The notes below the pieces were generated by a model that ran no database searches, had not been told where the DNA came from, and saw only the letters and a program-made list of their open reading frames with translations. Positions 35,031 to 43,138 of a stretch of DNA of 64,000 nt are shown here, piece after piece. The stretch comes from Mycobacterium saskatchewanense (lineage in GTDB: Bacteria; Actinomycetota; Actinomycetes; Mycobacteriales; Mycobacteriaceae). A program made the position numbers and the translations under genes. Location of the stretch: positions 310,001 through 374,000 of the forward strand of contig NZ_AP022573.1 of NCBI RefSeq assembly GCF_010729105.1, written 5' to 3'. Numbering within the stretch: the stretch's first letter is position 1; every line of letters begins with the position of its first letter.

Positions 35031-35864
35031 TCACTTGACGAGGAGCCCGGCGTCGAGCGGCAACGTGATGCCGGTGATGTAGCGTCCGGATTCACCGCAC
35101 AGGTAGACCATCGCCTCGGTGACGTCCTCGGGTTCGATCAACGGCACCGGGAGCAGGTTGACGAAAGCGGTCGCGAATGCTTGATGGTCGGCGGAGTAAC
35201 GCCCGAACGCCTCGTTCTGGATCATTGGGGTCGCGACACCGGTCGGGTGCACCGAATTGACCCGAATCTTCTTCTCGGCGAGGGAAGTCGCGTAGTACCT
35301 CATCAGTCCCACCACCCCGTGCTTGGCGGCGGTATACCCGGCCAGCCCATGTTCGCGGCTGTCGAAGCTGAGGCCGATCGATTTCAGACCGGCCGCGGAA
35401 CTGGTGATGACGATCGCACCGCCTTCATCCCGCCCCAGCATCGCGGGCAAGGCCGCCTCGATCGTGAAGTAGACGCCGTTGAGCATGACGTCGATCGCGT
35501 CCCGGTACGCGGACATGGTCGGCTGTGGGAGACCGGCGCCCGGCGCTATGCCGGCATTGGCCAGCACGAAGTCCAGGCGACCGAGTTCGGCGACCCCGTC
35601 GGCGACGACGGATTGCAGCCGCGAGAAGTCCCGGACGTCGGCTTGTTCGGCGACGATGCGGCGCCCGGTCTTCTCAACGAGGTTGACCGTCTCGTCGAGG
35701 TCTTCGCGCCGGGCCATCGGGTATGCCACGCTGTCGATCTGCTCGCAGATGTCGACCGCGATGATGTCGGCGCCCTCCTCGGCGAACCGCACCGCGTGGG
35801 TGCGCCCCTGCCCCCGGGCGGCCCCGGTGATGAATGCAACCTTGCCGCTGAACTTTCCCGTCAT
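35031..35864 (-). CDS. Mycofactocin-coupled SDR family oxidoreductase
   Basis: 277 aa. The cofactor loop T-G-A-A-R-G-Q-G-R-T-H-A-V, the A-V-D-I-C segment and catalytic Y-T-A-A-K fit the mycofactocin-coupled SDR subgroup (TIGR03971 type), whose NAD(H) is bound permanently and recycled by the peptide-derived cofactor mycofactocin rather than by free NAD exchange. Insert segments (D-I-C-E-Q-I-D-S-V-A-Y) typical of the subgroup are present. ATG 35864 gives MTGKFSGKVAFITG. The alcohol substrate is unknown. The mycofactocin synthesis genes are not in the window. Confidence 0.86.
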   Translation of the reverse strand: MTGKFSGKVAFITGAARGQGRTHAVRFAEEGADIIAVDICEQIDSVAYPMARREDLDETVNLVEKTGRRIVAEQADVRDFSRLQSVVADGVAELGRLDFVLANAGIAPGAGLPQPTMSAYRDAIDVMLNGVYFTIEAALPAMLGRDEGGAIVITSSAAGLKSIGLSFDSREHGLAGYTAAKHGVVGLMRYYATSLAEKKIRVNSVHPTGVATPMIQNEAFGRYSADHQAFATAFVNLLPVPLIEPEDVTEAMVYLCGESGRYITGITLPLDAGLLVK

Positions 35865-35998
35865 GATCCCCCGCCCATCCGCCTTGCCGCATGTGTTCGT
35901 CGGTCGTCGATTCGACTCCACTGTGACGGCCACCGAGTGCGCTCACTTGCTTGCAGGCGCAGGACAGTTGTTCCGGTGCGCCCAGTAGCGGCGGCTCG

Positions 35999-37429
35999 TC
36001 AGGGGCTGACTGTGCTGGCGACCCGAACGGGGGCGTCGGCCGACGCGCCGGTCCACGCGATGTACCCGTCGGGGCGCACCAGGACCGCGGGGCCGTCGTC
36101 GGTCCGCTCCGCCTGGGCGATGCCGGGGGCCTCGATCGGCGCGGTGCCCCGTTCGCGCACCAGCAGGTAGCCTCCGGCGCGTTGCAGCGCGGTGACGCAC
36201 CCCTGGGCCAGCGGTATCTGGGTCGCCCGGGTGCCGACCGGCCCGCGCCGGCCGTAGCGCAGGGCCGAGCCCGAAAAACTGCCCGCCACCAGGTCGCGCA
36301 CCGCTGGTATCCGAAGCAGGTTGGGCGCCAACAGGTTTCGCAGCAGCCGCGCCGGCCGCGGATGCAGGGTGACCGCGCGGGCAATCAGCCCGGACTGCAG
36401 GAGCACCCGTTTGCCGATCGGGTGACGCTCGGCGTGGTAGGTGTCCAGCAGGCTGTCGTCGGCACCGGCGAGCGCCGCGTCGATCTTCCAGGCCAGGTTG
36501 GCGGCGTCCTGGATTCCGGTGTTCATGCCCTGGCCGCCCATGGGGGAGTGCACGTGTGCGGCGTCGCCGGCGAGGAAAACCCGGCCGTGCCGGTACTGGC
36601 GGACCTGCCTTTCGTCGCAATGGAACCGGGACTTCCAGCTGATCTCGGTCACGCCGAAGTCCACGCGCATGGCGCGCGCCAGGACGGCGATCACCTCATG
36701 GTCGTCGACGGGCTCGCTGTCGGGCACCTGGTGGTTGCGATCCCACACCATGGCGCGATACCAGGAGCCGTCCGCGTCGCGGCGCCCGTAGGGCGCGAGG
36801 AAGCCCAGCGCGTCGCGGGTCGAGCCCATGCGCAGCCCCTCGCCCGAGGGCTCGCGGGCCAGCTTCACGTCAGCCAGCACGAGGGACGTGAGCAGCGTCT
36901 TGCCGGGGAAGTCGGCGCCCACCAATTCTCGGACGGTGCTGTGGGCCCCGTCGGCGCCGATCACGTAGCGCGCCCGCCAGACCTGCCGGTGCGCCGGATT
37001 GCCGTCGTCCTTGGGTCGGGCGGTCAGGGTCACGCCATCGGCGTCCTGGTCGAGTGCGACCACCTCGACGCCGCGGCGGATGTCGGCGCCCTGCGTGGTC
37101 GCGTAGCGACCAAGCGCGGCATCGACATTGGCCTGCGGCGTGACCAATACGAACCGGTAGGGGGAGTCCAGGTGCGTCAGGTCGAGGCGGGCACCGGCGA
37201 ACAGCCGCACCCCCGGCGCGTGGTGCCCGAGCGCCAGCAGGTCGTCGGCCAGGCCGCGGGCATCGAGGACCTCGAGCGTGCGGGCCATGGTGGCGAACGC
37301 GCGGCTCGACGGGTTTTCCGACGGCCAGCGTTCCAAGACGGCCACCGATCGGCCGGCGCGGGCGAGGTCGCCGGCGGCCGTCAGCCCCGTCGGGCCCGCA
37401 CCCACCACGAGAACGTCGACGTCGTTCAT
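35999..37429 (-). CDS. FAD-dependent aromatic-type monooxygenase (class A)
   Basis: 476 aa of the PHBH fold. Seen are the FAD-binding G-A-G-P-T-G at the N-terminus, the D-G motif (G-A-D-G-A-H-S-T-V-R) and the second FAD motif G-R-V-F-L-A-G-D-A-A-H with G-G-Q-G-M-N-T-G-I-Q-D. Such enzymes hydroxylate phenols, polyketides or antibiotics such as rifampicin or tetracycline. ATG 37429 overlaps the stop of the small gene upstream by 4 bp, so the two form an operon under the TetR at 37931. Confidence 0.88.
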   Translation of the reverse strand: MNDVDVLVVGAGPTGLTAAGDLARAGRSVAVLERWPSENPSSRAFATMARTLEVLDARGLADDLLALGHHAPGVRLFAGARLDLTHLDSPYRFVLVTPQANVDAALGRYATTQGADIRRGVEVVALDQDADGVTLTARPKDDGNPAHRQVWRARYVIGADGAHSTVRELVGADFPGKTLLTSLVLADVKLAREPSGEGLRMGSTRDALGFLAPYGRRDADGSWYRAMVWDRNHQVPDSEPVDDHEVIAVLARAMRVDFGVTEISWKSRFHCDERQVRQYRHGRVFLAGDAAHVHSPMGGQGMNTGIQDAANLAWKIDAALAGADDSLLDTYHAERHPIGKRVLLQSGLIARAVTLHPRPARLLRNLLAPNLLRIPAVRDLVAGSFSGSALRYGRRGPVGTRATQIPLAQGCVTALQRAGGYLLVRERGTAPIEAPGIAQAERTDDGPAVLVRPDGYIAWTGASADAPVRVASTVSP

Positions 37430-37833
37430 CGCGTCGCCCCTTCCGGTTCGGGGTACCACCGGCGGACGTCGCCCGGCGTGGACTCCGCCGCGCGGTTGAA
37501 GACGAAGCGGCAGTCGGGCTGCGTCGCATGCGCGGCGTTGACGATCGCCTCGAACAGCAGCGTGTTCCTCGCGACCAGCCTGATCCCGGCGCCGATCAGC
37601 ACCGCGTCGTAGCGCTTGGCCTCCAGCCACCGGCGGGCCTTGTCGGCACCCGCCGCGCCGAAGTCGACCAGGCAGTTGTCGACCTGATATCCGGCGGCCC
37701 GGAGCGCCTCGACGTTGTCGCGGTTGGCGGCCCGCAGCGTGTCCTCGGACAACCCGGGGAACTGGGCGAAATCGGGGCCGGAGTAGTCGATCACGGCGGG
37801 GTCGAGCCCGATCTGTATGACGGTCACTGGCAT
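37426..37833 (-). CDS. Conserved hypothetical protein partnered with the monooxygenase
   Basis: 135 aa. I do not assign a family. An alternating beta-alpha pattern (V-T-V-I-Q-I-G-L-D-P, Y-D-A-V-L-I-G-A-G-I-R) suggests a small Rossmann-like fold. No signal peptide or membrane segment. ATG 37833 has GGAGGAG 12 nt upstream. It is the first gene of the operon with the flavin monooxygenase and is read divergently from a TetR gene, with two operator copies between. Confidence 0.75.
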   Translation of the reverse strand: MPVTVIQIGLDPAVIDYSGPDFAQFPGLSEDTLRAANRDNVEALRAAGYQVDNCLVDFGAAGADKARRWLEAKRYDAVLIGAGIRLVARNTLLFEAIVNAAHATQPDCRFVFNRAAESTPGDVRRWYPEPEGATR

Positions 37834-37856
37834 GCCCGAGATCTCCTCCGCTTGAG

Positions 37857-37872
37857 TTCAACAGTTGTTGAA
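37857..37872. promoter_or_regulatory. TetR operator copy 1
   Basis: TTCAACA-GT-TGTTGAA, a 7-bp inverted repeat, 24 bp upstream of the hypothetical/monooxygenase operon. It has the same core as the copy at 37902, 45 bp away centre to centre. Confidence 0.8.
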
Positions 37873-37894
37873 GTCAACGGTAGGCATTCGGTGG

Positions 37895-37923
37895 TTGGCG
37901 TGTCAACAGTTGTTGAATACACT
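37895..37923 (+). promoter_or_regulatory. tetR promoter with operator copy 2 in the spacer
   Basis: TTGGCG (37895-37900) and TACACT (37918-37923) are 17 bp apart, and the spacer is the second operator GTCAACAGTTGTTGAA (37902-37917). Binding would block RNA polymerase directly. The ATG at 37931 follows the -10 by 7 nt, so the TetR mRNA is probably leaderless. Confidence 0.75.
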
Positions 37924-37930
37924 CTCCGGC

Positions 37931-38488
37931 ATGCCCGCGAAGCCGCGCGACGGAAAGGTCACCCGCGAGACGATCCTGGGCGCCGCGCGTGCCCAGTTTT
38001 CGGCGCATGGCTTCGAGCGCAGCACCATCCGCTCTATCGCGGCCGCGGCGGGCGTCGACCCCGCGCTCGTCATGCATTACTTCGGCAGCAAGGCCGACCT
38101 GTTCGCGGCGGTGTCGCGGCTGGAGATCGACTTTCCCGATCTGTCCGGCGTCGCCCCCGATCGACTCGCGGACGTGCTGGTGCCGCTGTTCATCGAGGTG
38201 TGGAACCCCGGGGGCTCGTTCCTGCCGCTGTTGCGGGCGGCCGCGACCAACCGGGCGGCCGCCGACGCGCTGCTGCGGGTCTTCGTCGAGCAGGTCGCTC
38301 CGGCGCTGGCGGCCATCGCCCCCGACCGCGCGGCCGAGCGCGCCGCGCTGGTGGGCTCGCAGGTCATCGGAATCGCGATGGCGCGCAATGTGGTGGGCGT
38401 GCCGTCGCTGACCGGCATGGCCGACGCGACGCTCACCGAGTGGCTGCGGCCGGTGCTGGCGCGCTACCTGACGGGTCCGGCGCCGTAG
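37931..38488 (+). CDS. TetR family regulator of the flavin monooxygenase operon
   Basis: 185 aa. The helix-turn-helix S-T-I-R-S-I-A-A-A-A-G-V-D-P-A-L-V-M-H-Y-F-G-S-K lies near residues 34-58, with a TetR_C (PsrA/CprB-like) ligand domain after it. It is divergent from the monooxygenase operon with twin palindromes between them, so repression of both promoters is the simple model. The inducer is likely a substrate of the monooxygenase (inference). Confidence 0.9.
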   Translation: MPAKPRDGKVTRETILGAARAQFSAHGFERSTIRSIAAAAGVDPALVMHYFGSKADLFAAVSRLEIDFPDLSGVAPDRLADVLVPLFIEVWNPGGSFLPLLRAAATNRAAADALLRVFVEQVAPALAAIAPDRAAERAALVGSQVIGIAMARNVVGVPSLTGMADATLTEWLRPVLARYLTGPAP

Positions 38489-38526
38489 CGGGGTGGAACA
38501 CCGCCGCCCGGCCTAGAGTCATGGAC

Positions 38527-38964
38527 ATGCCACTTTCAGGGGAATACGAACCGTCACCGTGGGATTGGGCTCGCGAATAGGCCGACAAGTACGCCGAGTC
38601 CGGGGGAACCGAGGCCGCGGACATGAAGGGCAAGCCCATCATCCTGCTGACCACCGTCGGGGCGAAGACCGGCAAGCTGCGCAAGACGCCGCTGATGCGC
38701 GTTGAGCACGACGGACGGTACGCCGTCGTGGCCTCGCTTGGTGGGGCGCCCAAGCACCCCGTCTGGTACTTCAACATCAAGAAGAACCCGCGGGTCGAGC
38801 TGCAGGACGGCGCGGTCACCCGGGACTACGACGCCCGCGAGGTGTTCGGCGAAGAGAAGGCGGTCTGGTGGGAGCGCGCCGTCGAGGCCTGGCCGGACTA
38901 CGCCGAGTACCAGAAGAAGACCGACCGCCAGATCCCGGTGTTCGTCCTGACGGCGGTCGACTGA
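38527..38964 (+). pseudogene. Ddn-like F420-dependent reductase (Rv1558-type), amber codon at position 18
   Basis: The frame from ATG 38527 reads MPLSGEYEPSPWDWARE, meets TAG at 38578-38580 and then continues [11 protein letters not shown] and the whole deazaflavin-dependent nitroreductase (DUF385) domain to 38964. Relatives have Gln at the stop position, so a single CAG-to-TAG change explains it. A frame from ATG 38623 (113 aa, [20 protein letters not shown]...) keeps the core ([17 protein letters not shown]) but loses the N-terminal helix. Such enzymes use F420H2 to reduce quinones. It may be inactive, re-initiated or a sequencing error. Confidence 0.75.
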
Positions 38965-38998
38965 CTTCCGGAGCCGGTCGGCATGGCACCATTGATCG

Positions 38999-40288
38999 GT
39001 GTCCGCCGAACTGAGCCACCACCCGAGCTCGCCGATCCCTGCGCCGCTGACCGCGGCGGACATCGACGGCGCGGCGAAGCGGATCGCCTCGGTGGTGTCG
39101 CCGACCCCGCTGCAGTTCAGCGATCGGCTCTCGGCGATCACTGGCGCGCAGGTATACCTCAAGCGCGAGGACCTGCAGATCGTGCGCTCCTACAAGCTGC
39201 GCGGCGCTTACAACCTGCTGGTGCAGCTGTCCGACGAGGAGCTGGCCTCCGGCGTGGTGTGCTCGTCGGCGGGCAACCACGCGCAGGGGTTCGCGTACGC
39301 GTGCCGGACGCTGGGTGTGCACGGGCGCGTCTACGTCCCGGCCAAGACGCCCAAGCAGAAGCGTGACCGGATCCGCTACCACGGGGGCGACTTCATCGAG
39401 CTGATCGTGGGCGGGGCGACCTACGACCTCGCCGCCGAGGCGGCGCTGGCCGACGTCGCGCGCACCGGCGCCACCCTGGTGCCGCCGTACGACGACCCGC
39501 GCACCATGGCCGGCCAGGGCACGATCGCGGTCGAACTGCTCGCCCAACTCGACGCGGAGCCCGACCTCGTGGTGGTTCCCGTGGGCGGCGGCGGCTGCAT
39601 CGCGGGCATCACCACGTATCTCGCCGAGCGGACCGCCAACACGGCGGTCCTGGGCGTCGAGCCGGCCGGCGCCGCGGCGATGATGGCCGCGCTGGCGGCC
39701 GGGGAGCCGGTGACGCTGGACCACGTCGACCAATTCGTCGATGGCGCCGCCGTCCGCCAGGCCGGGGCGCTCACCTACGCCGCCCTGGCCGCGGCCGGCG
39801 ACATGGTCTCGATCACCACCGTCGACGAGGGCGCGGTGTGCACCGCGATGCTCGACCTGTACCAGAACGAGGGGATCATCGCCGAGCCGGCGGGTGCGCT
39901 GTCGGTGGCGGGTCTGCTGGAAGCCGACATCGAGCCGGGCGCAAGCGTGGTGTGCCTGATCTCGGGCGGCAACAACGACGTCTCGCGCTACGGCGAGGTG
40001 CTGGAGCGCTCGCTGGTCCACCTGGGGCTCAAGCACTACTTCCTCGTCGACTTCCCCCAGGAGCCGGGCGCGTTGCGCCGGTTCCTCGACGAGGTGCTCG
40101 GGCCCAACGACGACATCACCCTGTTCGAGTACGTCAAGCGCAACAACCGCGAGACCGGCGAGGCTCTGGTCGGCATCCAGCTGGGATCGTCGGCCGATTT
40201 CGACGGCCTGCTCACCCGGATGCGGGCCACCGACCTGCACATCGAGGCGCTGGAGCCGGGATCGGCGGCCTACCGCTACCTGCTGTAG
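38999..40288 (+). CDS. ilvA: Threonine dehydratase, biosynthetic
   Basis: 429 aa. Deaminates threonine to 2-oxobutanoate, the first step to isoleucine. The PLP lysine is K66 in S-Y-K-L-R-G-A-Y-N; S-S-A-G-N-H-A-Q-G and the glycine-rich V-P-V-G-G-G-G-C bind the PLP phosphate. The C-terminus (about 335-429) is the short ACT-like regulatory domain found in this group. Start GTG 38999 (S-A-E-L-S-H-H). Corresponds to Rv1559. Confidence 0.95.
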   Translation: MSAELSHHPSSPIPAPLTAADIDGAAKRIASVVSPTPLQFSDRLSAITGAQVYLKREDLQIVRSYKLRGAYNLLVQLSDEELASGVVCSSAGNHAQGFAYACRTLGVHGRVYVPAKTPKQKRDRIRYHGGDFIELIVGGATYDLAAEAALADVARTGATLVPPYDDPRTMAGQGTIAVELLAQLDAEPDLVVVPVGGGGCIAGITTYLAERTANTAVLGVEPAGAAAMMAALAAGEPVTLDHVDQFVDGAAVRQAGALTYAALAAAGDMVSITTVDEGAVCTAMLDLYQNEGIIAEPAGALSVAGLLEADIEPGASVVCLISGGNNDVSRYGEVLERSLVHLGLKHYFLVDFPQEPGALRRFLDEVLGPNDDITLFEYVKRNNRETGEALVGIQLGSSADFDGLLTRMRATDLHIEALEPGSAAYRYLL

Positions 40289-40306
40289 GCCGCGTGCGGC
40301 GTCGAC

Positions 40307-40355
40307 CGTCGACTTGTGGCGGTACTCGCGGGTAAACCGCGCAAACAAGTCGACG
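40307..40355. repeat. 49-bp palindromic element between convergent genes
   Basis: CGTCGACTTGT (40307-40317) and ACAAGTCGACG (40345-40355) are perfect 11-bp inverted repeats; inside, GCGGT (40319) pairs with ACCGC (40336). It fills the gap between ilvA and a convergent gene and is probably a bidirectional terminator, or a member of a dispersed palindrome family. Confidence 0.7.
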
Positions 40356-40363
40356 TTCGGCGG

Positions 40364-41011
40364 CTAGCGCAGGTAGGACGGCAGGGGCGTCGCGGGATCC
40401 AGATCGGTTGCGGCGACGGGCGTGCCGGCGGTCAGGCGCAGGGGCACCACGCCCGCCCAGTGGGGCAGCGCGCGATCCTCCGGATCGTCGACGGGAGCAC
40501 CGGCGCGCACCTTGGCCGAGACTTCGAGCAGGTCGAGCGCCAGCACGCCCGTGGCCGCGAGCTCGCGCGCGTCGGGTCTCCGGCAGTCCGCGGCGCGACC
40601 GGGCGCGACGTGGTCGAGCAGGCGATCGAGGGCCCGTCGCTTCTCGGCCTCCCCATCGACCACCCGGGCGGTGCCGTGCACCACCGCGGAGCGGAAGTTC
40701 ACGGAATGGTGCATCGCGGCGCGGGCGAACACCAGCCCGTCGACGAGCGTGGCGGTGACGCATACGGTCAGGCCGCCCGCCGGCTTGGCCGCCAACATCG
40801 GGCCGCCGCCGGAGGATCCGTGCAGGTAGAGGATCTCGCCGAGGCGGGCGTGCGTCATCGGCAAGACGACCGGGCGATCGCCGCTGAGGTACCCCAGGTG
40901 GCAGATCAGCGCCTCGTCGAGGATGGCGTGCACGGTTGCGCGGTCGTAGTGCGCGCGCTCGCGGTGGCGGGTGGGGGTGGTGCGGGGTGTCGGTCGGTAG
41001 CCGGTGTCCAC
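40364..41011 (-). CDS. Pyridoxamine 5'-phosphate oxidase-like FMN-binding protein
   Basis: 215 aa of the split-barrel FMN family (Pyridox_ox_2/NimA-like). D-R-P-V-V-L-P-M-T-H-A-R-L and I-L-Y-L-H-G-S-S-G-G-G flank the flavin site; N-F-R-S-A-V-V-H-G-T-A-R-V-V is typical. The start is GTG 41011 after GAGGG. It diverges from a MocR regulator, a pairing often seen with vitamin B6-related genes, but enzyme activity on B6 vitamers is not shown. Confidence 0.85.
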   Translation of the reverse strand: MDTGYRPTPRTTPTRHRERAHYDRATVHAILDEALICHLGYLSGDRPVVLPMTHARLGEILYLHGSSGGGPMLAAKPAGGLTVCVTATLVDGLVFARAAMHHSVNFRSAVVHGTARVVDGEAEKRRALDRLLDHVAPGRAADCRRPDARELAATGVLALDLLEVSAKVRAGAPVDDPEDRALPHWAGVVPLRLTAGTPVAATDLDPATPLPSYLR

Positions 41012-41032
41012 TCGATTGCCCTCATTTTTGTT

Positions 41033-41066
41033 CTAGTACATAATTATTTCCGTGCCAGTACAATAT
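41033..41066. promoter_or_regulatory. Direct repeats in an AT-rich MocR divergent promoter
   Basis: CTAGTACATAAT (41033) and CCAGTACAATAT (41055) are direct repeats with AGTACA 22 bp apart. MocR regulators such as GabR and PdxR bind direct repeats. TAATTA (41041-41046) is 5 nt before GTG 41052, so the regulator's transcript may be leaderless; the second repeat then lies in its own first codons. Confidence 0.6.
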
Positions 41067-42365
41067 CGTATCGCGGGGGCGGGTGCCGACTCGATTGCCG
41101 CCGACGTCGAACGTGCGGTCTCGGCGGGAGACCTCGAGCCCGGGGAGGCGCTGCCGCCAGTCCGCGAGCTGGCCGGCCGGCTCGGCGTGAACGCGAACAC
41201 GGTGGCCGCCGCCTACCGGCTGCTGCGCGATCGCGGGGTCGTGGAAACCGCTGGCCGGCGCGGCACCCGGGTGCGGCACCGACCGGCCAGCACGCCGCGC
41301 TCCCTGCTGGGGCTCGACGTCCCCACGGGCGTCCGCGACCTGTCGACGGGCAACCCCGACCCGGCGCTGTTGCCCATCGGCTCCGTCGAGGTCCCACGGG
41401 GCCGGCCGCTGCTCTACGGCGGGCCGGCCATGTCGCCCGAACTGGTCGACTTCAGCCGTCGCGCGCTGGCCGCGGACGGCGTGCCGGCCGACCACCTCGC
41501 CGTGACCAGCGGGGCATTGGACGGCATCGAGCGCGCCCTCGCCGCCGAGCTGCGACCCGGCGACCGCATCGCGGTCGAGGACCCGGGTTGGGCCAACCTG
41601 TTGGATTTGGTTGCGGCACTGGGTCTTTCCGTCGAGCCGGTGCGGGTCGACGACGACGGGCCGTTGCCCGGTGACGTGGGGCGCGCGCTCAGCCGCGGCG
41701 CAAGGGCGCTCGTCGTCACCGGTCGGGCGCAAAACCCAACGGGTGCAGCGCTATCCGCGGCACGCGCGGACGAACTGCGCGGCTTGGTCGCCGGTCATGA
41801 CGTATTAATGGTCGAGGACGATCACTGCGCGGGCATCTCCGGCGCCCCGCTGCACACCCTGGCCGGATCGACCGACCGTTGGGTGTTCGTGCGATCGGCG
41901 TCCAAGGCCTACGGGCCGGACCTGCGGGTGGCCGTCCTCGCCGGGGACCGCCGCACCGTCGAACGCGTGCACGGACGCCTGCGGCTCGGCCCGGGATGGG
42001 TGAGCCACCTGCTGCAAGACCTGGCGGTGCGGTTGTGGAGCGACGCCTCGGCGACACGCCTGGTGCACGACGCCGAGGCGCGCTACCGCACGCGGCGTAC
42101 CGGGCTGTGCGACGCGCTCGCCGCGCGCGGCGTCGACGCCCACGGCCGCTCCGGGCTCAACGTGTGGGTCCCGGTGCCCGACGAGACCGTCGCGATCACC
42201 CGGCTGATCGCCGCCGGGTGGGCCGCCGCGCCCGGGACGCGCTTCCGGATCGGAACGCCGCCCGGAATCCGCGTCACGGTAGCCGACCTGAGCGCCGACG
42301 AGATCAACCCGCTCGCCGACGCGATCGCCGCGGCGGTGCTCGCTACCGGGCGTCGGAGCGTGTGA
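41052..42365 (+). CDS. MocR family regulator (GntR helix-turn-helix plus aminotransferase domain)
   Basis: 437 aa. Residues 1-75 hold a GntR winged helix (L-P-P-V-R-E-L-A-G-R-L-G-V-N-A-N-T-V-A-A-A-Y-R), and about 90-435 a fold-type I aminotransferase-like domain with the PLP-lysine region V-R-S-A-S-K-A-Y-G-P-D-L-R. Such proteins sense PLP or amino compounds. Likely controls the divergent FMN protein gene through the direct repeats. The 3' end overlaps the convergent glycosylase gene by 23 bp. Confidence 0.9.
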   Translation: MPVQYRIAGAGADSIAADVERAVSAGDLEPGEALPPVRELAGRLGVNANTVAAAYRLLRDRGVVETAGRRGTRVRHRPASTPRSLLGLDVPTGVRDLSTGNPDPALLPIGSVEVPRGRPLLYGGPAMSPELVDFSRRALAADGVPADHLAVTSGALDGIERALAAELRPGDRIAVEDPGWANLLDLVAALGLSVEPVRVDDDGPLPGDVGRALSRGARALVVTGRAQNPTGAALSAARADELRGLVAGHDVLMVEDDHCAGISGAPLHTLAGSTDRWVFVRSASKAYGPDLRVAVLAGDRRTVERVHGRLRLGPGWVSHLLQDLAVRLWSDASATRLVHDAEARYRTRRTGLCDALAARGVDAHGRSGLNVWVPVPDETVAITRLIAAGWAAAPGTRFRIGTPPGIRVTVADLSADEINPLADAIAAAVLATGRRSV

Positions 42366-42933
42366 GGATGCCGGCGGCCCGGGCGACCTCGCCGTAGGCG
42401 CTCGCGAGGCTCGCGAGCGACGCGTGGGCGTTGCGGCCACTGGGATTCGGGACCACCCACAGTTCGGTGGCGGGGAACGGCGACACCTGCCTGCCCGGCT
42501 TCGCCAGCCGATCGCCGAAGGCTTCCCGGTAGGCGGTGATGCCGAGGACCGCGACGACGGCGGGGGAGTACTTCGCGACGGTCCGCTCCAGCTTCCGCCG
42601 GCCAGCCAGCAGTTCGGCGGGTGTGAGTTCGTCCGCGCCCGCGGTCGCCCTGCCGACCAGGTTCGTGATGCCGATTCCGCTTCGCAACAAGTACTTTCGG
42701 TCGGCCGGGGTAAACCCTGACGAGGCGTCGATCAGGTGATCGGTGATGCCGGCTTGATGCAGCGCGGGCCAGAACCGATTGCCGCGCGGCGCGAAATGCG
42801 CCTGCACCGCGGCGGTTCTCAGGCCCGGGTTGATCCCGACGAACAGCAACTTGACGTGGTCGGAGATGAGGTCGGGCAGGGTGCTGCCGCGGAACCGCTT
42901 CAGTTCGTCGCGGGTGAATCGGACCTCGGCCAT
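42343..42933 (-). CDS. G/U mismatch-specific DNA glycosylase (Mug/TDG family)
   Basis: 196 aa. The uracil-DNA glycosylase superfamily motif 1 is L-F-V-G-I-N-P-G, with the Asn that identifies the Mug/TDG branch, and motif 2 is V-V-P-N-P-S-G-R-N-A-H. The protein would excise uracil or thymine opposite guanine in base-excision repair. ATG 42933; no signal sequence. Confidence 0.88.
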   Translation of the reverse strand: MAEVRFTRDELKRFRGSTLPDLISDHVKLLFVGINPGLRTAAVQAHFAPRGNRFWPALHQAGITDHLIDASSGFTPADRKYLLRSGIGITNLVGRATAGADELTPAELLAGRRKLERTVAKYSPAVVAVLGITAYREAFGDRLAKPGRQVSPFPATELWVVPNPSGRNAHASLASLASAYGEVARAAGILTRSDAR

Positions 42934-43026
42934 AGCGGACGCCGATGATACCCGTCGCCGGCGGTCGTGCGGTGACGGCCCATCGTGCGGGGCTGAACCG
43001 AACAGTCGGGACGGGGGATTCCCGCA

Positions 43027-43089
43027 CGACGAGATATAAACGGCTGCTGCCCTTTTCGGCGTGTCGCGTGCGTGGTTTATGTGTCGTGG
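43027..43089 (+). repeat. 63-bp palindromic repeat family, copy 4
   Basis: The left arm CGACGAGATATAA and right arm TTATGTGTCGTGG are diverged inverted repeats, with the centre CGGCGTGTCG at offset 30. It lies between the glycosylase gene start and the 3' end of the small membrane gene at 43139. Confidence 0.75.
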
Positions 43090-43138
43090 GGTGGGCGGCC
43101 GGGCGCCAGGTGCGCGGCCCGCGTCGGGCCAGCGAGCG

